Source: Chalciporus piperatus
Lineage: Eukaryota; Basidiomycota; Agaricomycetes; Boletales; Boletaceae
Reading direction: 5' to 3'
Assembly: GCA_038093975.1 (NCBI GenBank)
Contig: JBBPTG010000288.1
Span: forward strand, 1 to 28,917
Length of the DNA stretch: 28,917 nt
A program made the translations under genes and the position numbers. The notes below the pieces were generated by a model. It worked only from the letters and a program-made list of their open reading frames with translations. It searched no databases and was not told the DNA's origin. This document shows positions 10,268-22,054 of this stretch, in pieces (position 1 is the stretch's first letter; every line of letters starts with the position of its first letter).

Positions 10268-10480
10268 TTGTCCGCCCCATAGCAGATTCTATTTCCTAAA
10301 AAGGAAATACCGTCTGTCCGGGCGTAGCAGATTTGAGACATTGGATGGGGTGATCTCTGTCCGGCCGTGACCAGCCGATAGCAGATTTTAGACCGGCCGA
10401 TGCAGCCACTGAGGCTGACCAGCGACAATCTGTTCCAAAAGTTTGTGTACATTACTGTTCGAACTTCACGTACATCTAAA

Positions 10481-11190
10481 ATGGAGGTTGAACTTCCTCC
10501 GAACACCAAATATCAGGTCCGACGTATCAAAAACATAGAAGTAATTTATTCCGATCTCGCGACATTGGCCCGTGATGGACAAAGGATTCCCGGCACTGTC
10601 ATCAATGCTTTTGCAGCCACGCTCCAGGCCCATGACGACATCGCAGCTGATTATGCCATCCTGTCCTCGTACATGGCTCCCATTGTTGAGGGATCGAGGT
10701 CGAAAGGCTACAGAACAATTGAAGAGCATATTCTAGCATCTGTGAGTATCTCTCTTCTCATATGGTGAACAATACTCACCTCATCTTGTAGTGCGCATCT
10801 TCATCCCCCCAGGAACTCCTGTCTCGTTCTCGGTGGATCTTTCCGCTCTGTGGGGGTAGTCCATCACATTGGGTGTTAACGTGGGCCAACATTGGAACCA
10901 AGGAACTCGGGATGTTCGATAGTATACCCGGACAGCACTCTGAGACGTGGGCAATGAAATCTACCAACCCGCAACATCACTCGGAGCACTGCGCGATTCT
11001 ACATTGGCGAAGTTCTCGACATCTATAAGAAAGGCATGGGGAACCGATATGGCTCGGTGGAATCAGCAAACACAATTTCGCAAATCTGGTTCCTTTCGCT
11101 TCGTGTCTACATGCCCTCAGCACAGGTCTGCTTATATCACGAGCCCTCGAACAAGCAGCTTGCTTAACCCATGCCATTTTTGTCTAGGAA
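10481..11190 (+). pseudogene. Ulp1/C48 SUMO-protease-like gene fragment inside the TIR element
   Basis: From the ATG at 10481 the first exon contains RIPGTVINAFAATLQ, like the substrate-channel segment of Ulp1 peptidases. A 51-nt intron at 10741-10791 (GTGAGT...TTGTAG) joins it to an exon with WIFPLCGG, SPSHWVLTW and GMFDSIPGQHSETW. These match the catalytic-His (HW) and Asp (FDS) segments of family C48. Beyond ~10950 the frame breaks up: VLDIYKKGMG and RWNQQTQ lie in other frames, and no Gln-x5-Asp-Cys-Gly motif with the catalytic Cys is found. It is therefore probably inactive or has an exon I cannot resolve. Ulp1-like domains are common passengers of eukaryotic DNA transposons. Confidence 0.6.
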
Positions 11191-11728
11191 ATGGCTGAAC
11201 TCGACGAAACAATCTACGAAGATGATAACACAGTCCCCCCCACCTTCACGAACATATACCATCGACATCACCTCATACACACGCCCCTATTAGTGACATC
11301 CTGTATCACGTCGGCAAGCGGGCGTTCGAAGTAGGTGACGGGGCTAGTCTTCAACTCCGAAAAGACACGGAAAAGCATTGGAATGTACTTACCCGGCCAG
11401 TTGTCAAGCAGAAATTGCTCAAGGTCAAGGTATCGGGTGGCAAGATAACATTTGCGAAATGATGGTGGTAGATTCGGATACCGTGGTGATGGGTTCCGAT
11501 GGGGCCAAAAAGTGGAAAAGGTTGGTTGGGGGTTGGTAATCGGTAGACGGCGGCTTACACTGTCAAGACGTAGGTTAGTTTGTTAAGAAAAGGGGGGCCA
11601 CACGAGCCAAAAAAAAGCCTCCTTCCTTCTTGAGTGTGACGTGACCGTGACATGTCTGTCCGAATAGCAGATTTGAGCCCCGGAGAATAGCAGATTTGAG
11701 ACCGAAATTTGGGGGTCGACCCGGACAG

Positions 11729-11754
11729 ACATAAGGGGGAGCTTCTGGGGCCCT
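11729..11754 (-). repeat. Right terminal inverted repeat
   Basis: 26 bp, perfect inverted match to the left end. It is directly followed by CCAAAAAC (11755-11762). Confidence 0.95.
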
Positions 11755-12250
11755 CCAAAAACGTAGTAGTTCGGCATAATAGCGGGGAACAGAGCTTGGT
11801 AGAACTTTCAACACGCAAACTGAACTTGTACAGAATGCCCGCCAACGCCGCCTCAATTGAGGAACCGCTCAAACAACCCATCACGATCTATTGTCGGATT
11901 GGCACGAGAAGATTCTCATTATCACCGCCCGACCTAATGTGGCTCGAGAAATGAACAATTACGTCTTACATCATGATGGGCCACAAATTGAGGTATGTGA
12001 CCATGCGATACCATTCAGATTATCCCCGAAAGGTCAAAGAAAAGTCCAACTTTGCATCGTCATCTCCGTGGAATCTCAATGGCATGAGAGCGATTCTATC
12101 AGATGGAGCAAACAGGCCGTCTTATGTGCCCGACCATTGATATGATCCCTCCCGGTGTTCAATGGTGATGCCGGCCTACCTCATTGGCATTAAAACGAAG
12201 AGAGGGAGAGCTACGCGTGCATATCACACTCCTGAACATTCATCTGCAAG

Positions 12251-15200
12251 ATGAATCTGTGTGTATGGAGTTGTGTGGTACTCGGCTTACTATGTGGGTG
12301 TCCTCGAATATTCTGCCAACATTGACGCGTGACGCGTGGCTTATCCCTCTCTTCCCTAGTGACTTTAACTGGTGTCGAGCCAGTGCGTGCTCAATCCTCA
12401 GTGACAGCTCCCCTCAACAATGCTACATCACTCCCTCTCGGCTCTTGTACATCTACCGTACCGTGTTCTAACGTATGTCCATGCTCGTTCGTCTGATCTA
12501 TTAGGTCTTACACCGAGCTCCAGGGTGCTTGCTGTAACGGCAACAGTGGTTTCTGTGGATTTGGACCCTCATACTGTACTCTCGTTTCCGCGGGCGGTAA
12601 TTGCACTAGCAACTGTGATGCTCAAGCAGAATGCGGTCCATATGCCCCACCAGCGAATTTGACGTGTCCCTTGGTCAGCATCGCCGACTTATACCCTTTC
12701 ATCGCTTTTGCGACTGACCATATTGCCAGAATGTTTGCTGTAGTCAGGTAGTGTTCTGAGTTCTCCACATCAATCTTAGCTCTTACAGTGATCCTTCAAA
12801 GTACGGTTTCTGCGGGACTACAAGTATGTTTACGATGGACGATAGGGACAATTAATCAATATTCCGTCCTTTAGCCGATTTTTGCAGTACAGGATGCCAA
12901 TCGAACTGCGGCAATCCCGTCGTTCCATCTTGCGGTGAGTGCTAGCGACCGAGTTCCACTATATCTCCGTTGGTTAATCATGCTCTCTCGCAGGGGCTGA
13001 GACCAACTCTGCATTGAATCGTCGCATTGGATACTACAACGGCGCGGCTGCTTATCGGTATGATACTCGCTGGTTTCGGTGATCATTCCCTCAGCATTTT
13101 ACAGGAGTTGCATGGCATTCCCCCCGGAGCAAATCTACACGCAAGACCTGACGCACGTGAACTTTGCTTTTGCGGCTATATCCGAGCAAGTTTCGTCGTC
13201 CTCGTTTACGGAAACACGAATGTTGATATTCTATTAGCACCTTCCAACTAGTCGAGGCGACACCCGGAGACAGTCAATTATGGCAGCGAACGACAAACCT
13301 CAAGAGCCAGAACCCAACCCTCAAGGTCTTTATCTCGGTTGGTAAGTGGATTTCGTGATTGAGATTATAAAGGTCAAGTAATTCAAACTACTCGTTAGGT
13401 GGCTGGAACTTCAACGTGAGCTCATGTTCTTGGTTGTCTGTTGAATAACTCATGTTGTTGCCACCGATGTCTAGGATCCACCCACATCGACCATCTTCTC
13501 GCAACTGGTCGCGTCTAGTGTCAATACGAACACATTCATTGGTTCCCTACTGTCTGTCATGGAGACATATGCGTTTGATGTAAGTTTTGCATTATCGTTA
13601 TAAGTGTCTCACTCACACTCGTTCAACAAGGGTCTCGACATTGATTGGGAAGTGCGTGGACAATATACTGCTCCCTCGGATCAAATACCAAACTGATTAC
13701 CTTTAGTATCCCGGTGCATACGATCGTGGCGGAGGACCCGCCGACACGGAAAACTATGTCACATTCATGGCTGCTGTGAAGGTGTGCAATGCATCTTTTT
13801 ACACCAAGTTCATTTCGTCTCATTCGAATCTTCAGGGCGCGTTTAGCAGCGCTGGCTACGAGCTTTCATTGTGAGTATCTAATACCAATGATACTTCATG
13901 CTTACGCTCACCGTGCTATAGCACTGCACCTTCGTCGTACTGGTATTTGCAGCACTTTGACCTTCCAGGTTTGCTGAAGAGTGCCGACTGGGTGAATGTC
14001 ATGTGCGTCAGCTAGATAGTTTGCACGACTCGAAGCGGCTTATCGAAGAACGCTACAGGACCTACGATCTTCACGGTGTATGGGATGGAACCGATCCTTA
14101 TATCGGGTCAGTGTTGTGCTTGACATGAATGCATCGGATTGACTCGACGCCGACACCCAGATACGTCCTCGATGCGCACACTAATTTGACTGAGATCGAT
14201 CAAGCCTTTGACTTGTACTGGAGGGCAGGCGTCAATCCCTCGCAAGTGGTATGTACAATCCTCGGCATATGCCATGTCATATCTCATTCCCCCCTAGGTA
14301 ATGGGCTTTGCGTTTTACGGTCGAAGCTTCACCCTCGCATCGCCAGCTTGCTGGGATCCTGGTTGCGCATGGGTATGACTTAGCTTATCGGTGGTTGGGA
14401 CTGCTAACGCGTACCATTCATCCTTCAGGTTAGTGGAGGAAATCCAGGACAGTGCAGCGCGACTGCCGGCATTCTGATGTTCTCTGAAATCGAAAACGTT
14501 CTCAACGGAACCGACGCACAATCCGTGACCGACCCCGTTGCCGCTGTGAACTACATGATTTGGGCTACGTGAGTATTACTTCGTTGACCCTCAAGAATGT
14601 CATTACATCTCCCTAATCTATAGGAACCAGTGGATCAGTTATGACAATGCGGAAACTTTTGGGATGAAGATCAACTAGTGAGTCTCTCGATACTCAAATA
14701 GATGCCTTCTCACTCCTTTGGCGTAGCGCTAACGATCGCTGCATTGGTGGATCAGTGGTTTGGAGTGTGGATCAAGACGATAGTAACTACGAGTATGTGT
14801 CAAGCGACTCTCGATATCTTTGCTTGATGCTCATGGCTCTTGTTCAGTGCACTCTCTGGCCTTTATGGAAACGTCACTCAAGGGATCGCGAGCGGTGTCA
14901 GTCAAAGCGCCGGTTGCCTTGTGACAGATTTCAACGTGCAAAGTTGCCCGACCGGGTACAGGTGATGGCAGTCTCTACCTGGAATGTCCCTTTCTCCACT
15001 AATGTTGCTATTTTAGCTTCGTTGGATCTATGACGGTGTCTGACGTTGACGAGTCTACCAAACTTGTATGCTGTGAATCTGGTAAGTACCTGGGCCGCTA
15101 TAGTCGTGTGTTCGAAGCTAAGGTCTTTGTTTCAGGCAACGCACCATCCCCGTATTCGTGCACATGTAAGCTCACATACGGGTGCTGAGGCCGAACTCAC

Positions 15201-18200
15201 GTCTTTTCAGGGGGAAACGATATGGTTGGCAATGCGTGTGTTCCAGAGTGTCCTCCGGCGAACGTCCTCTTAGCTACAACGACCTTCGGCTGTCTGTCCG
15301 GTGCTATGGCATTCTGCTGTGCGACCAACGTCACCGCTACGGACAACTGCGTTTTCGGAGGTAAGCAATGAGATTCCCAATGTTGCCCATGCTGGGATAC
15401 ATAATGGACTCTCATTAGATTGTTCGTCGAGCCCAACATGCCCGACTGGTAACTCCTCTCTGCTCGTTACCACCGCGATAACGGGAGGAGCATCGCCACC
15501 ATCAGCCTGCCCAGGAGGGGAATCGAAGGCGTTTTGTTGCGAGAGCGCCGACTTCCCATATCAAAACTGCTCTTGGACTGGGACCACACCACTCTGTGGG
15601 TTTGTCATGAGAGCTCGCCTGCGAGTGCTAAAGGTTCTTTTGTTTCAGGTCTTGACAGTGGTTGTGCTGTCGGGCAAGTCCAACTGTTGTCCGACCCTCA
15701 GGGAGACGGGAGCCAGCCCTGCAGTGGTGCTGGCTCGCGTTCGTACTGCTGTGATCCCATTGGTGAGTTGATCCTATCCTGATTCTTCGACATTTCTCTG
15801 GATTGAATTAATGACCTTCAGGGAGCGCATACGTCCCTGTTCCATTCAATGATGTCTTCCCTAGCAATGTCCCCGAGGGTGCCGAGACATTCAATGTCGA
15901 ATTTGATCCCGATGTCTCCAACTCGCCTCAAGCGGATACGTTGAGCAATTCCACTACGAATGACAACGAGGAGACCGAGGCATTCGGCGAGGTCTTCATC
16001 GACTCTCCCAATCCCCAGTCAGTGTCATCGCTGGCCGAAGTATCGGATTGGGTTGTCACCTCTTGCAATGCTAAAAGTGACCAGCCACAGACGGTAAGCA
16101 GCCCTAGAATGGCCTAGTTTGAGGGAACATTTGCATATTTCGGTGACGGACAGGTTCTCGCATATTGTTCCAAGTCGATGGAGAGCTCTGGGTGTGCACA
16201 TGTGTTCATTGGAGGCACTGAGCACACGATCGTGCAGCTGCCTCGTTCTTGCGGCCTCGGACCTTATGCCCGCGTTGCAAGCTTGGTTCCGCATACGAAC
16301 CAATCGATCTTGTCTGCATTCCATCAAGCAACAAAACCGACCAACGAACTCGTGTATTCCTTGTCGTTTGATTATGGTGTGTTGCGAATAGCGTGTGGAA
16401 GATGCTCAGTGACTGAATTGCTGATCAGACTTCTCTGTCATCCCGGCGTCGAATGGACCTATCTACATGCGGGCTGGTGAGCTCTAGCGAACGACATTCA
16501 GTCGACGGCACGGGCATCAATGCTGATGCGGTGTCATACAGATGTGACCGATATGCCTGGCTATTGGGACAGCGTCGTGGATTCGCCTCCAGAACGAAAA
16601 CGATGGTGTGTATCTCAAAACAGAAGAACTATGTTTGTTGATGAGCTGAATGTCTGGAAACAGGCTCCAAGAACAAGAAAGCAAGAAGCCCATCGTGCGC
16701 AGATGGTGGGGTGCTTTCACCACCTGGTTGTCAAAGTTGACGACGGTACATCACCCGGATGAATTCTCGATGTAAATATTGACTTGTCACAGGTACAACA
16801 ATCAGGGGTTATCGCTCGCACATTCAGCTGGTCAGACACTGTACGTGTTATGAGATTCTAAGCGGTTGCACGTTGTCGCTGATACTTGGGTTACTAGTGG
16901 ACCATTTATAAAAATTCAGTTTCCTGTCCTGGTCAGTCAGGGCCATGTACGCTTTGATGGTTGCTCATGCTTTTCCCCTCTCAGGCTCACCCACACAACC
17001 ATCATTCGAGGCTTCACTGGATGTCAGCCTTACAGGAATGGCTTGTAAGCTTGATCACTACCCTCATGTAATCCCTGATCTGACGTCTGCCCCGAAGCGG
17101 CGAGTGCACGTTTCGGGTTCTACCTCCAAGCCACCATTGTACCTCCATCAGGTATTTGTCTCCACGGGCAGATTGCCCATGGTTTCTGACGATTTTCATT
17201 ATAGTACAAGCTGCATATCTGTATCTGAGTACGTTCGATTCTGCCGTTCGATCTCGTCGCGAGAGTGATGACCGCCTCGCCAGATACTGATGCTAATGCC
17301 TATGCCGAGTTCACGATTCAAGGACTTGCACTCGTGCAGTACGACTCTTCAAACATCCAGTTTGCGGTGAGTCTACGTGATGGCAATGCATCGTGTAATC
17401 AAGTATCTCACGCCTGCATGGGTTGTCAGTCCTTCGGCTTCCCCGGTCTTTACTAGTGAGTGAACTGTCGATTACGAGCTTGCTAGGCACCAGCTTACCT
17501 GGCCGTACCAGTCCCGGTCTCCTCACCATAGGTCCTAGCCTCGTCATCAACGGTTACAGTGAGTCTCAAAACGATTCGATTATTGCCTCTCCTGACCGTT
17601 ACAGTTGCCGGAGAGATCTCCATCGAAGCGTAAGTTCATGTAGTATCATCGACCTTTATTGTCTCTTTTGACAGGATGGACCATAGAACTCTCTCAGTGA
17701 TTACTCAGATCCAATTCCCATCGATCAATATCCAGCTAGGACAAGTTGGGGACAACTTCACCGGGATACCCACGGATTATATTAGCTGGCCGGTTGGTGT
17801 TCCGACACCTCAGTTTGGTGTCAATGTCGAGCTCGCAGGTCAGTTGTCAACTTCGAATAGCACAGGCTCATCCTCACTGACGCGGATGGTCGGCAGGCGA
17901 TATTAGCTTACACTTGGTCCCGGCTCTCCAACTTGGCATCAACATCCTCAATGGTGCACTGGTCGACGCACAGGTCCGTAGTTTTCGACGTTGACCCACA
18001 CCTTACACTTCAGGTCAACCGAAGCTCTCCAACATGGTGGCATCCACAGGCCTCAATGGTGCACTGGTCGACGCACAGGTCCGTAGTTTTCGACGTTGAC
18101 CCACACCTGACATTCAAAGAAGCTGACATGGTTCCTCTCTAGGCCTACGTTCAGAGTGATTTGTATGCTGGGGTTTCCCTCACTGGTTCAGCTTCACTTG

Positions 18201-20402
18201 CTCAGGTAAGTGGCGATCATGAAAAAGTGTGGGTCAAACACTCAGATGCATCTTGTCTATAGACACCCGAAGTTTGTTACAATGCCTGTAAGTCTTGCAT
18301 TCCGAATACACATGATGTTTTCACTCACAAATAGATTTCCAGACGTCGGAGTCGATTTGTGAGTGTTACATATCTGAACGAGACCGACGCTACTGACACT
18401 CCAAAGCTACGGTGGGCTTACCGGCAGGTGAGTTTCAATGACAACATCTGTGGCGTGAAAGATTTTCACGATACTTGCTATAGTCTGTTATATTGGGAGG
18501 GAGCTAGCGCCTCGTGGCCTTTCTATCAAAATCAGTTGTCGCTTGCTCAACAGTGCATGACCCTCGGCTCAGGAAGTTCCAAGCGCGAGATATCCAACGC
18601 CAGCCTACCTATGCTACCGGATCCTCTCTTCCAAAGACCTCCAGGCGTGGAATCCTCAGCGTACATCTTGGAAAAGATCGGGGACAAGGAACGATACATC
18701 TATCCTGTCAGCCAGCATCCCATTGGTCCTGCTGATCGGATCACGAAGCGAGACTCCAGCAGTGCAGTGCCGACAGTCCCAGGAACGCTACTCTGTCCAG
18801 GAAACCAAGGTGTCGATGAAACCGGCATGGATGGAGACGTGTACTCGGACTGTATGTGGTTTTACCCTCGAACCTCGTCGTCCACGCTGTGTGCTTATTC
18901 TCATGTTTGCAGTGCCAACAAATTTGCTGGATGCCCTGGAACGGCGAAGTATTGATGTCGTACACGTACGCGAAGTTGAGAACGGGGACGACACAGTGGA
19001 TGATGCCCTCCTGGATCTCAGCTTCGACGACGACAACGAAGGTCATAGAATTGAACGCCGTGCAAGTAAGCCAGCCGTATTCCCTCTTCCGTAGTCCAAG
19101 ATGCTTAACTGTGGAACGTCAAGCCATCCAGCCGCAGGAATTGGCCGTATGTTTGTCCTGCCGTCATTTCTGCCACGCAGCTCATTATCTCTCAGAGAAC
19201 GGTGAACATTCCAAATTGCGCCAACTTGCAATTCACGGCGCTGGCATACAACACAGCTGCCACTGACGAATACTGGGATCTTGAGTGGGCTGACATACTT
19301 GACGCGTATTATGCGACCGGAAGCAAGTCCCCATACGCTACCTCGAATACGTACGCCAGGGAGCATATTTACGAGATCCAGCTTGGTTCGTCTTCTTTCT
19401 GCCTTGAAAACGACGTTGTTCTTACTCGAATCCCCCTAACCCCTAGTTGCTCAATTCATCGCACAGATCTATTCTTTGACGGTGTGGCAGACTGCAGGGC
19501 AGCCCAATAACGTGAACACTTTCTGCAACTGGGTCAACACGAATGTGCTTCAATCGACAGTAAGGAAGCGTCCTCCGCAGGAGACCTTTTCTGATCCAGA
19601 TTTGAAACTTATCAGATACAAAACCAACTGGCTACATGTCTCCCGAATAACCCGCTTGGAGTGACTGCTGGCCCGTATATGCCTTGGCTGGAAGCATGGG
19701 CCAACTCGATCAAGGCCAGAGTATGTTTCTCGGCGCTCGATCATTTGCCGATACCTGACGAAATATTCAAGGCGTTCTCACCCATGAATATATTCACACA
19801 GACCACGTTTGATAATTACACTGATTCCAAGAAGGTGGCCGTCATGCGTGCAGTAAGCCCATCGTGTTTTTCGCTGCCTGGTCAAATCACCCACGGTCTT
19901 CAGACATCCGGACTCACGGTTTACATGAATGATCCAAAAGTGAAAGCCAGCTTTATCTCGTCGTCAGACTGTATTCGCGATGTTTGGTGAGCCTTCCGTT
20001 ACCCCTCACATACGGTATAGTGCTAGAGCGCGTTCGTTGCAGGGGCGGTGCTGACAACACTGGCACTATCGTACCGTTATACGATACATGGGTCGTTGGA
20101 AAACTCAACACGTTCAACACACAAATCCAGTCAGGAATGAACAACATGATTCAGTGGTGGAACGCCGTGGCAGGAAGAACTGCTACGACATTAGTACCTG
20201 TATGTGATACGTTCGCAATGCTCACACATGTTCCAGGTCGCTGAGATCAATCGATCACCCCTCCCAGGTTGTTGTCGACTACTCGAATTTCGTTACGCGG
20301 AATCCAACCGCGTTCAACTACGATGTATCGGGGCAGGAACTCCAAACGGATATAGTCGGCTTCGCGACGGGGAATCTTATAAACTGGATCAACGAGCTCT
20401 AG
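12251..20402 (+). CDS. Killer-toxin-like GH18 chitinase with two chitin-binding type-1 modules, 57 exons, ~1,666 residues
   Basis: The start ATG at 12251 gives signal peptide MNLCVWSCVVLGLL...VRA across intron 1 (12294-12359). Two CBM18 modules follow (~residues 44-135: GACCNGNSGFCGFGPSYC; NVCCSQ/YGFCGTTTDFC). The GH18 domain (~144-490) has the full catalytic motif DGLDIDWEYPG (residues 262-269 for D..E), plus YYNGAAAYRSC at its start and VVWSVDQDD at its end. A Cys-rich region (~500-705) with paired-Cys motifs (VCCESG, FCCATN, YCCDP) follows. The long C-terminal half resembles fungal killer-toxin-like (subgroup C) chitinases: MPGYWDSVVDSP, RRWWGAFTTWLSKL, PGLLTIGPSLVING, REHIYEIQLV, and stop TAG at 20400-20402. 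Dibasic sites (ERKR, SKR, TKR, ERR) could be Kex2 cuts. The spliced length is 5,001 nt with no stops. The donor of exon 8 (13189-13203) is uncertain by a few residues. It would hydrolyse chitin outside the cell. Confidence 0.9.
17946..18108 (+). repeat. 105-bp tandem duplication spanning an exon-intron boundary of the chitinase gene
   Basis: A 58-bp stretch is identical at 17946-18003 and 18051-18108 (starting CCTCAATGGTGCACTGGTCG), offset 105 bp. Weaker similarity extends left (GCTCTCCAAC at 17923 and 18024). The unit contains the end of exon 43, its splice donor (GTCCGTAG at 17974 and again at 18079) and the start of the intron. The intron 17974-18142 is therefore 169 nt, against 45-65 nt for nearly all others; removing 105 gives 64. 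Reading through the first donor meets TGA within seven codons, so the second exon copy is not coding. Confidence 0.88.
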
Positions 20403-21310
20403 GACCAGCGGTAGAGGAGGTACAGTTCAATATTGTTACGCTTGTAGGCTTGACTGCAGATTGTTTCAGTAACTCGAGAGAACGATGCTCGACATATGTA
20501 CAACGTCAGGAGTGAAACCAGATCGATATCATACCTGAAGCGCTTCTCTGACATACTGTCCAGGCTTGATCCGATTCAGATGTCGCCGAGTGGTTGCGAC
20601 GTGCAAATTGGGCCGTGAGGTGTTCACCTCCCAAGCTTTGTTGCTGTCGACCTTGCATACTGGTAGTCTCTACCTCGACTTGACCTCCCCGAGCCGCTAT
20701 GACTCGGATACATCGACAAAGTGATTGCGCCCGATCAGGTCTTTTTGCTTTTCCCCTTTTACCCCCGCCACGGTCGCCCACAGCGGAGACTCGGATACCG
20801 TTCTCTTGAGAAGATGACAAGCGCGACGACTGCAGGTGCCAGCAGTGGTTGTTGACCTCACGGCAATCTAACTATACCTGTAGGGGTGACTACGAAATTA
20901 ATTAAATTAATTCGCGCGAAGCGCAAAAGAAAAGAAAAACCTATATTGGGCTGATGGTACTTGAATACACTCTGTACTACCACAATACTATTCAACGGCC
21001 CTCCGGGCAACCCTGGACCCGCCGCCAGACTCGCAGTTCAACATGCCCTCGTTGCAACTGTAACAATGAATGGGGCCATGGGGGCCATCTAAATTTTGTC
21101 ACATTTACATTTTATTGTTCACCAGGTCTCTGGCAGGCTGGAATCATCCAAGTAATTACTGTAATTACTATGATGCTGAACGCAGTCAGTGGTAGTACCT
21201 ATGTCAGATCACACAGACAAAATCACGATTGACGGTCAGGATACGGAGCAAACAGTGAGAATGGAGGGAGAGGAGAGCTGTGGAGCAACAGAATACAAGC
21301 TTTGAAAAAG
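20403..21310. other. Intergenic, downstream of the chitinase
   Basis: I see no supported gene. An AT-rich palindromic patch, AATTAATTAAATTAATT followed by CGCGCGAAGCGC, lies near 20898-20925, with an A/G-rich run to 20939. The start of the region would hold the chitinase 3' untranslated sequence. Confidence 0.45.
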
Positions 21311-21925
21311 GGGTTTCGTCGCTGACAAAGACGGTAATCCGGACCGACATCCCATCAGTGGACGCACAATTTTGAAAGTGAGACCTGGACCACTTTCGGG
21401 TCCAGGAACCAACACTACAATTCTGAGTGATGGGAATGTCCTTCCCAAAAAGGTAAGTCCACTTAAGTCTAATTCAAAGTCCGATAAGTCTTACCCCTAC
21501 AGGTTTGTTCGGACTGCCTCGGGTACTTACAAGCGAGACCAAACAATGAGCAAACACTGACATGACCGCCATTTCGGACTGGCAGAGAAAGAAAGAAAAA
21601 CAGAACGCTCGAGGACCAGCAATGCGACTCGCGGACGAACGTGGAGACGTATTACTATGAACCTGAATACATCGACAAACATCGACGTTCCCTTCAAAAT
21701 ATATACAAGGGCACATACCGAACTCGATATCCACTTCTGGAACTCGCCTTCAAGTTGTACAAGATAGTGTGCTTTGTCTCCTTACCGATTCATATCTCCT
21801 GCCATCAAACCAGGATCAACCTGGGGATCTCCAACTCGCTCAGGCTTCGCCCAAGGGTTCTTTCGATGGATTCGACTCCGAGTCTGGCTTGTTGACAAAC
21901 GTTCGACGATGCAGCTGACACCGAG
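21311..21925 (+). pseudogene. Exon relics of an unrecognised gene with a Cys-pair motif
   Basis: A clear exon reads FVADKDGNPDRHPISGRTIL, then KVRPGPLSGPGTNTTILSDG and NVLPKK. It ends at GTAAGT (21455), a ~50-nt intron ends CTACAG (21503), and the next exon begins VCSDCLGYLQARPNNEQTLT. This CxxC, with the conserved feel of both exons, suggests a real ancestral gene. After 21559 an in-frame stop occurs, and later pieces (DSVLCLLTDSYLLPSNQDQP; ASPKGSFDGFDSESGLLTN) lie in other frames. I do not recognise the family. Confidence 0.5.
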
Positions 21926-22054
21926 GGCGACGAGGCACGGATGAAAGAAGTCGCATCCGCAGGTTGGGAGGGGAGGTTGAACCCATCTCAGGCTTTCACC
22001 TGATCCGTCGTTCAAATCGTTCATCACCCATTCTTTCCACTTCTCTCTCCATAG

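Larger units (their letters stand above)
10242..11754. mobile_element. 1,513-bp DNA transposon with 26-bp TIRs and 8-bp target duplication
   Basis: The ends are perfect inverted repeats of 26 bp starting AGGGCCCCAGAAGCTCCCCC (10242-10267 and 11729-11754), continuing with one mismatch into TGTCCG. The flanks are identical 8-bp copies CCAAAAAC at 10234-10241 and 11755-11762. Sub-terminal copies of TAGCAGATTTGAG/TAGCAGATTCTAT occur three times on the left and twice on the right. Eight-bp duplications occur in hAT elements and are also reported for Zisupton/KDZ-type elements; the TIR alone does not decide. No transposase is encoded, so this copy is non-autonomous. It carries Ulp1-protease-like exons. 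Confidence 0.92.
9901..12250. promoter_or_regulatory. Shared upstream region of the divergent LysM and chitinase genes
   Basis: The two start codons (9900 minus, 12251 plus) face away from each other. Without the inserted 1,513-bp element and one target-site copy, the gap would be about 830 bp, a reasonable size for a shared bidirectional promoter. The left remnant (9901-10233) and right remnant (11763-12250) have no convincing exon. I cannot assign individual factor sites. The insertion puts most of the spacing between the two genes inside a transposon. Confidence 0.55.

Noticed and set aside
17974..18078. Second copy of exon 43 as an additional coding exon
   Set aside because: Reading through gives an early stop, and use of the internal CTTCAG acceptor yields a 65-nt piece that breaks the frame.
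20898..20940. AT-rich palindromic patch as a replication origin or element end
   Set aside because: No partner repeat, no flanking duplication and no second AT block; composition alone is not enough.
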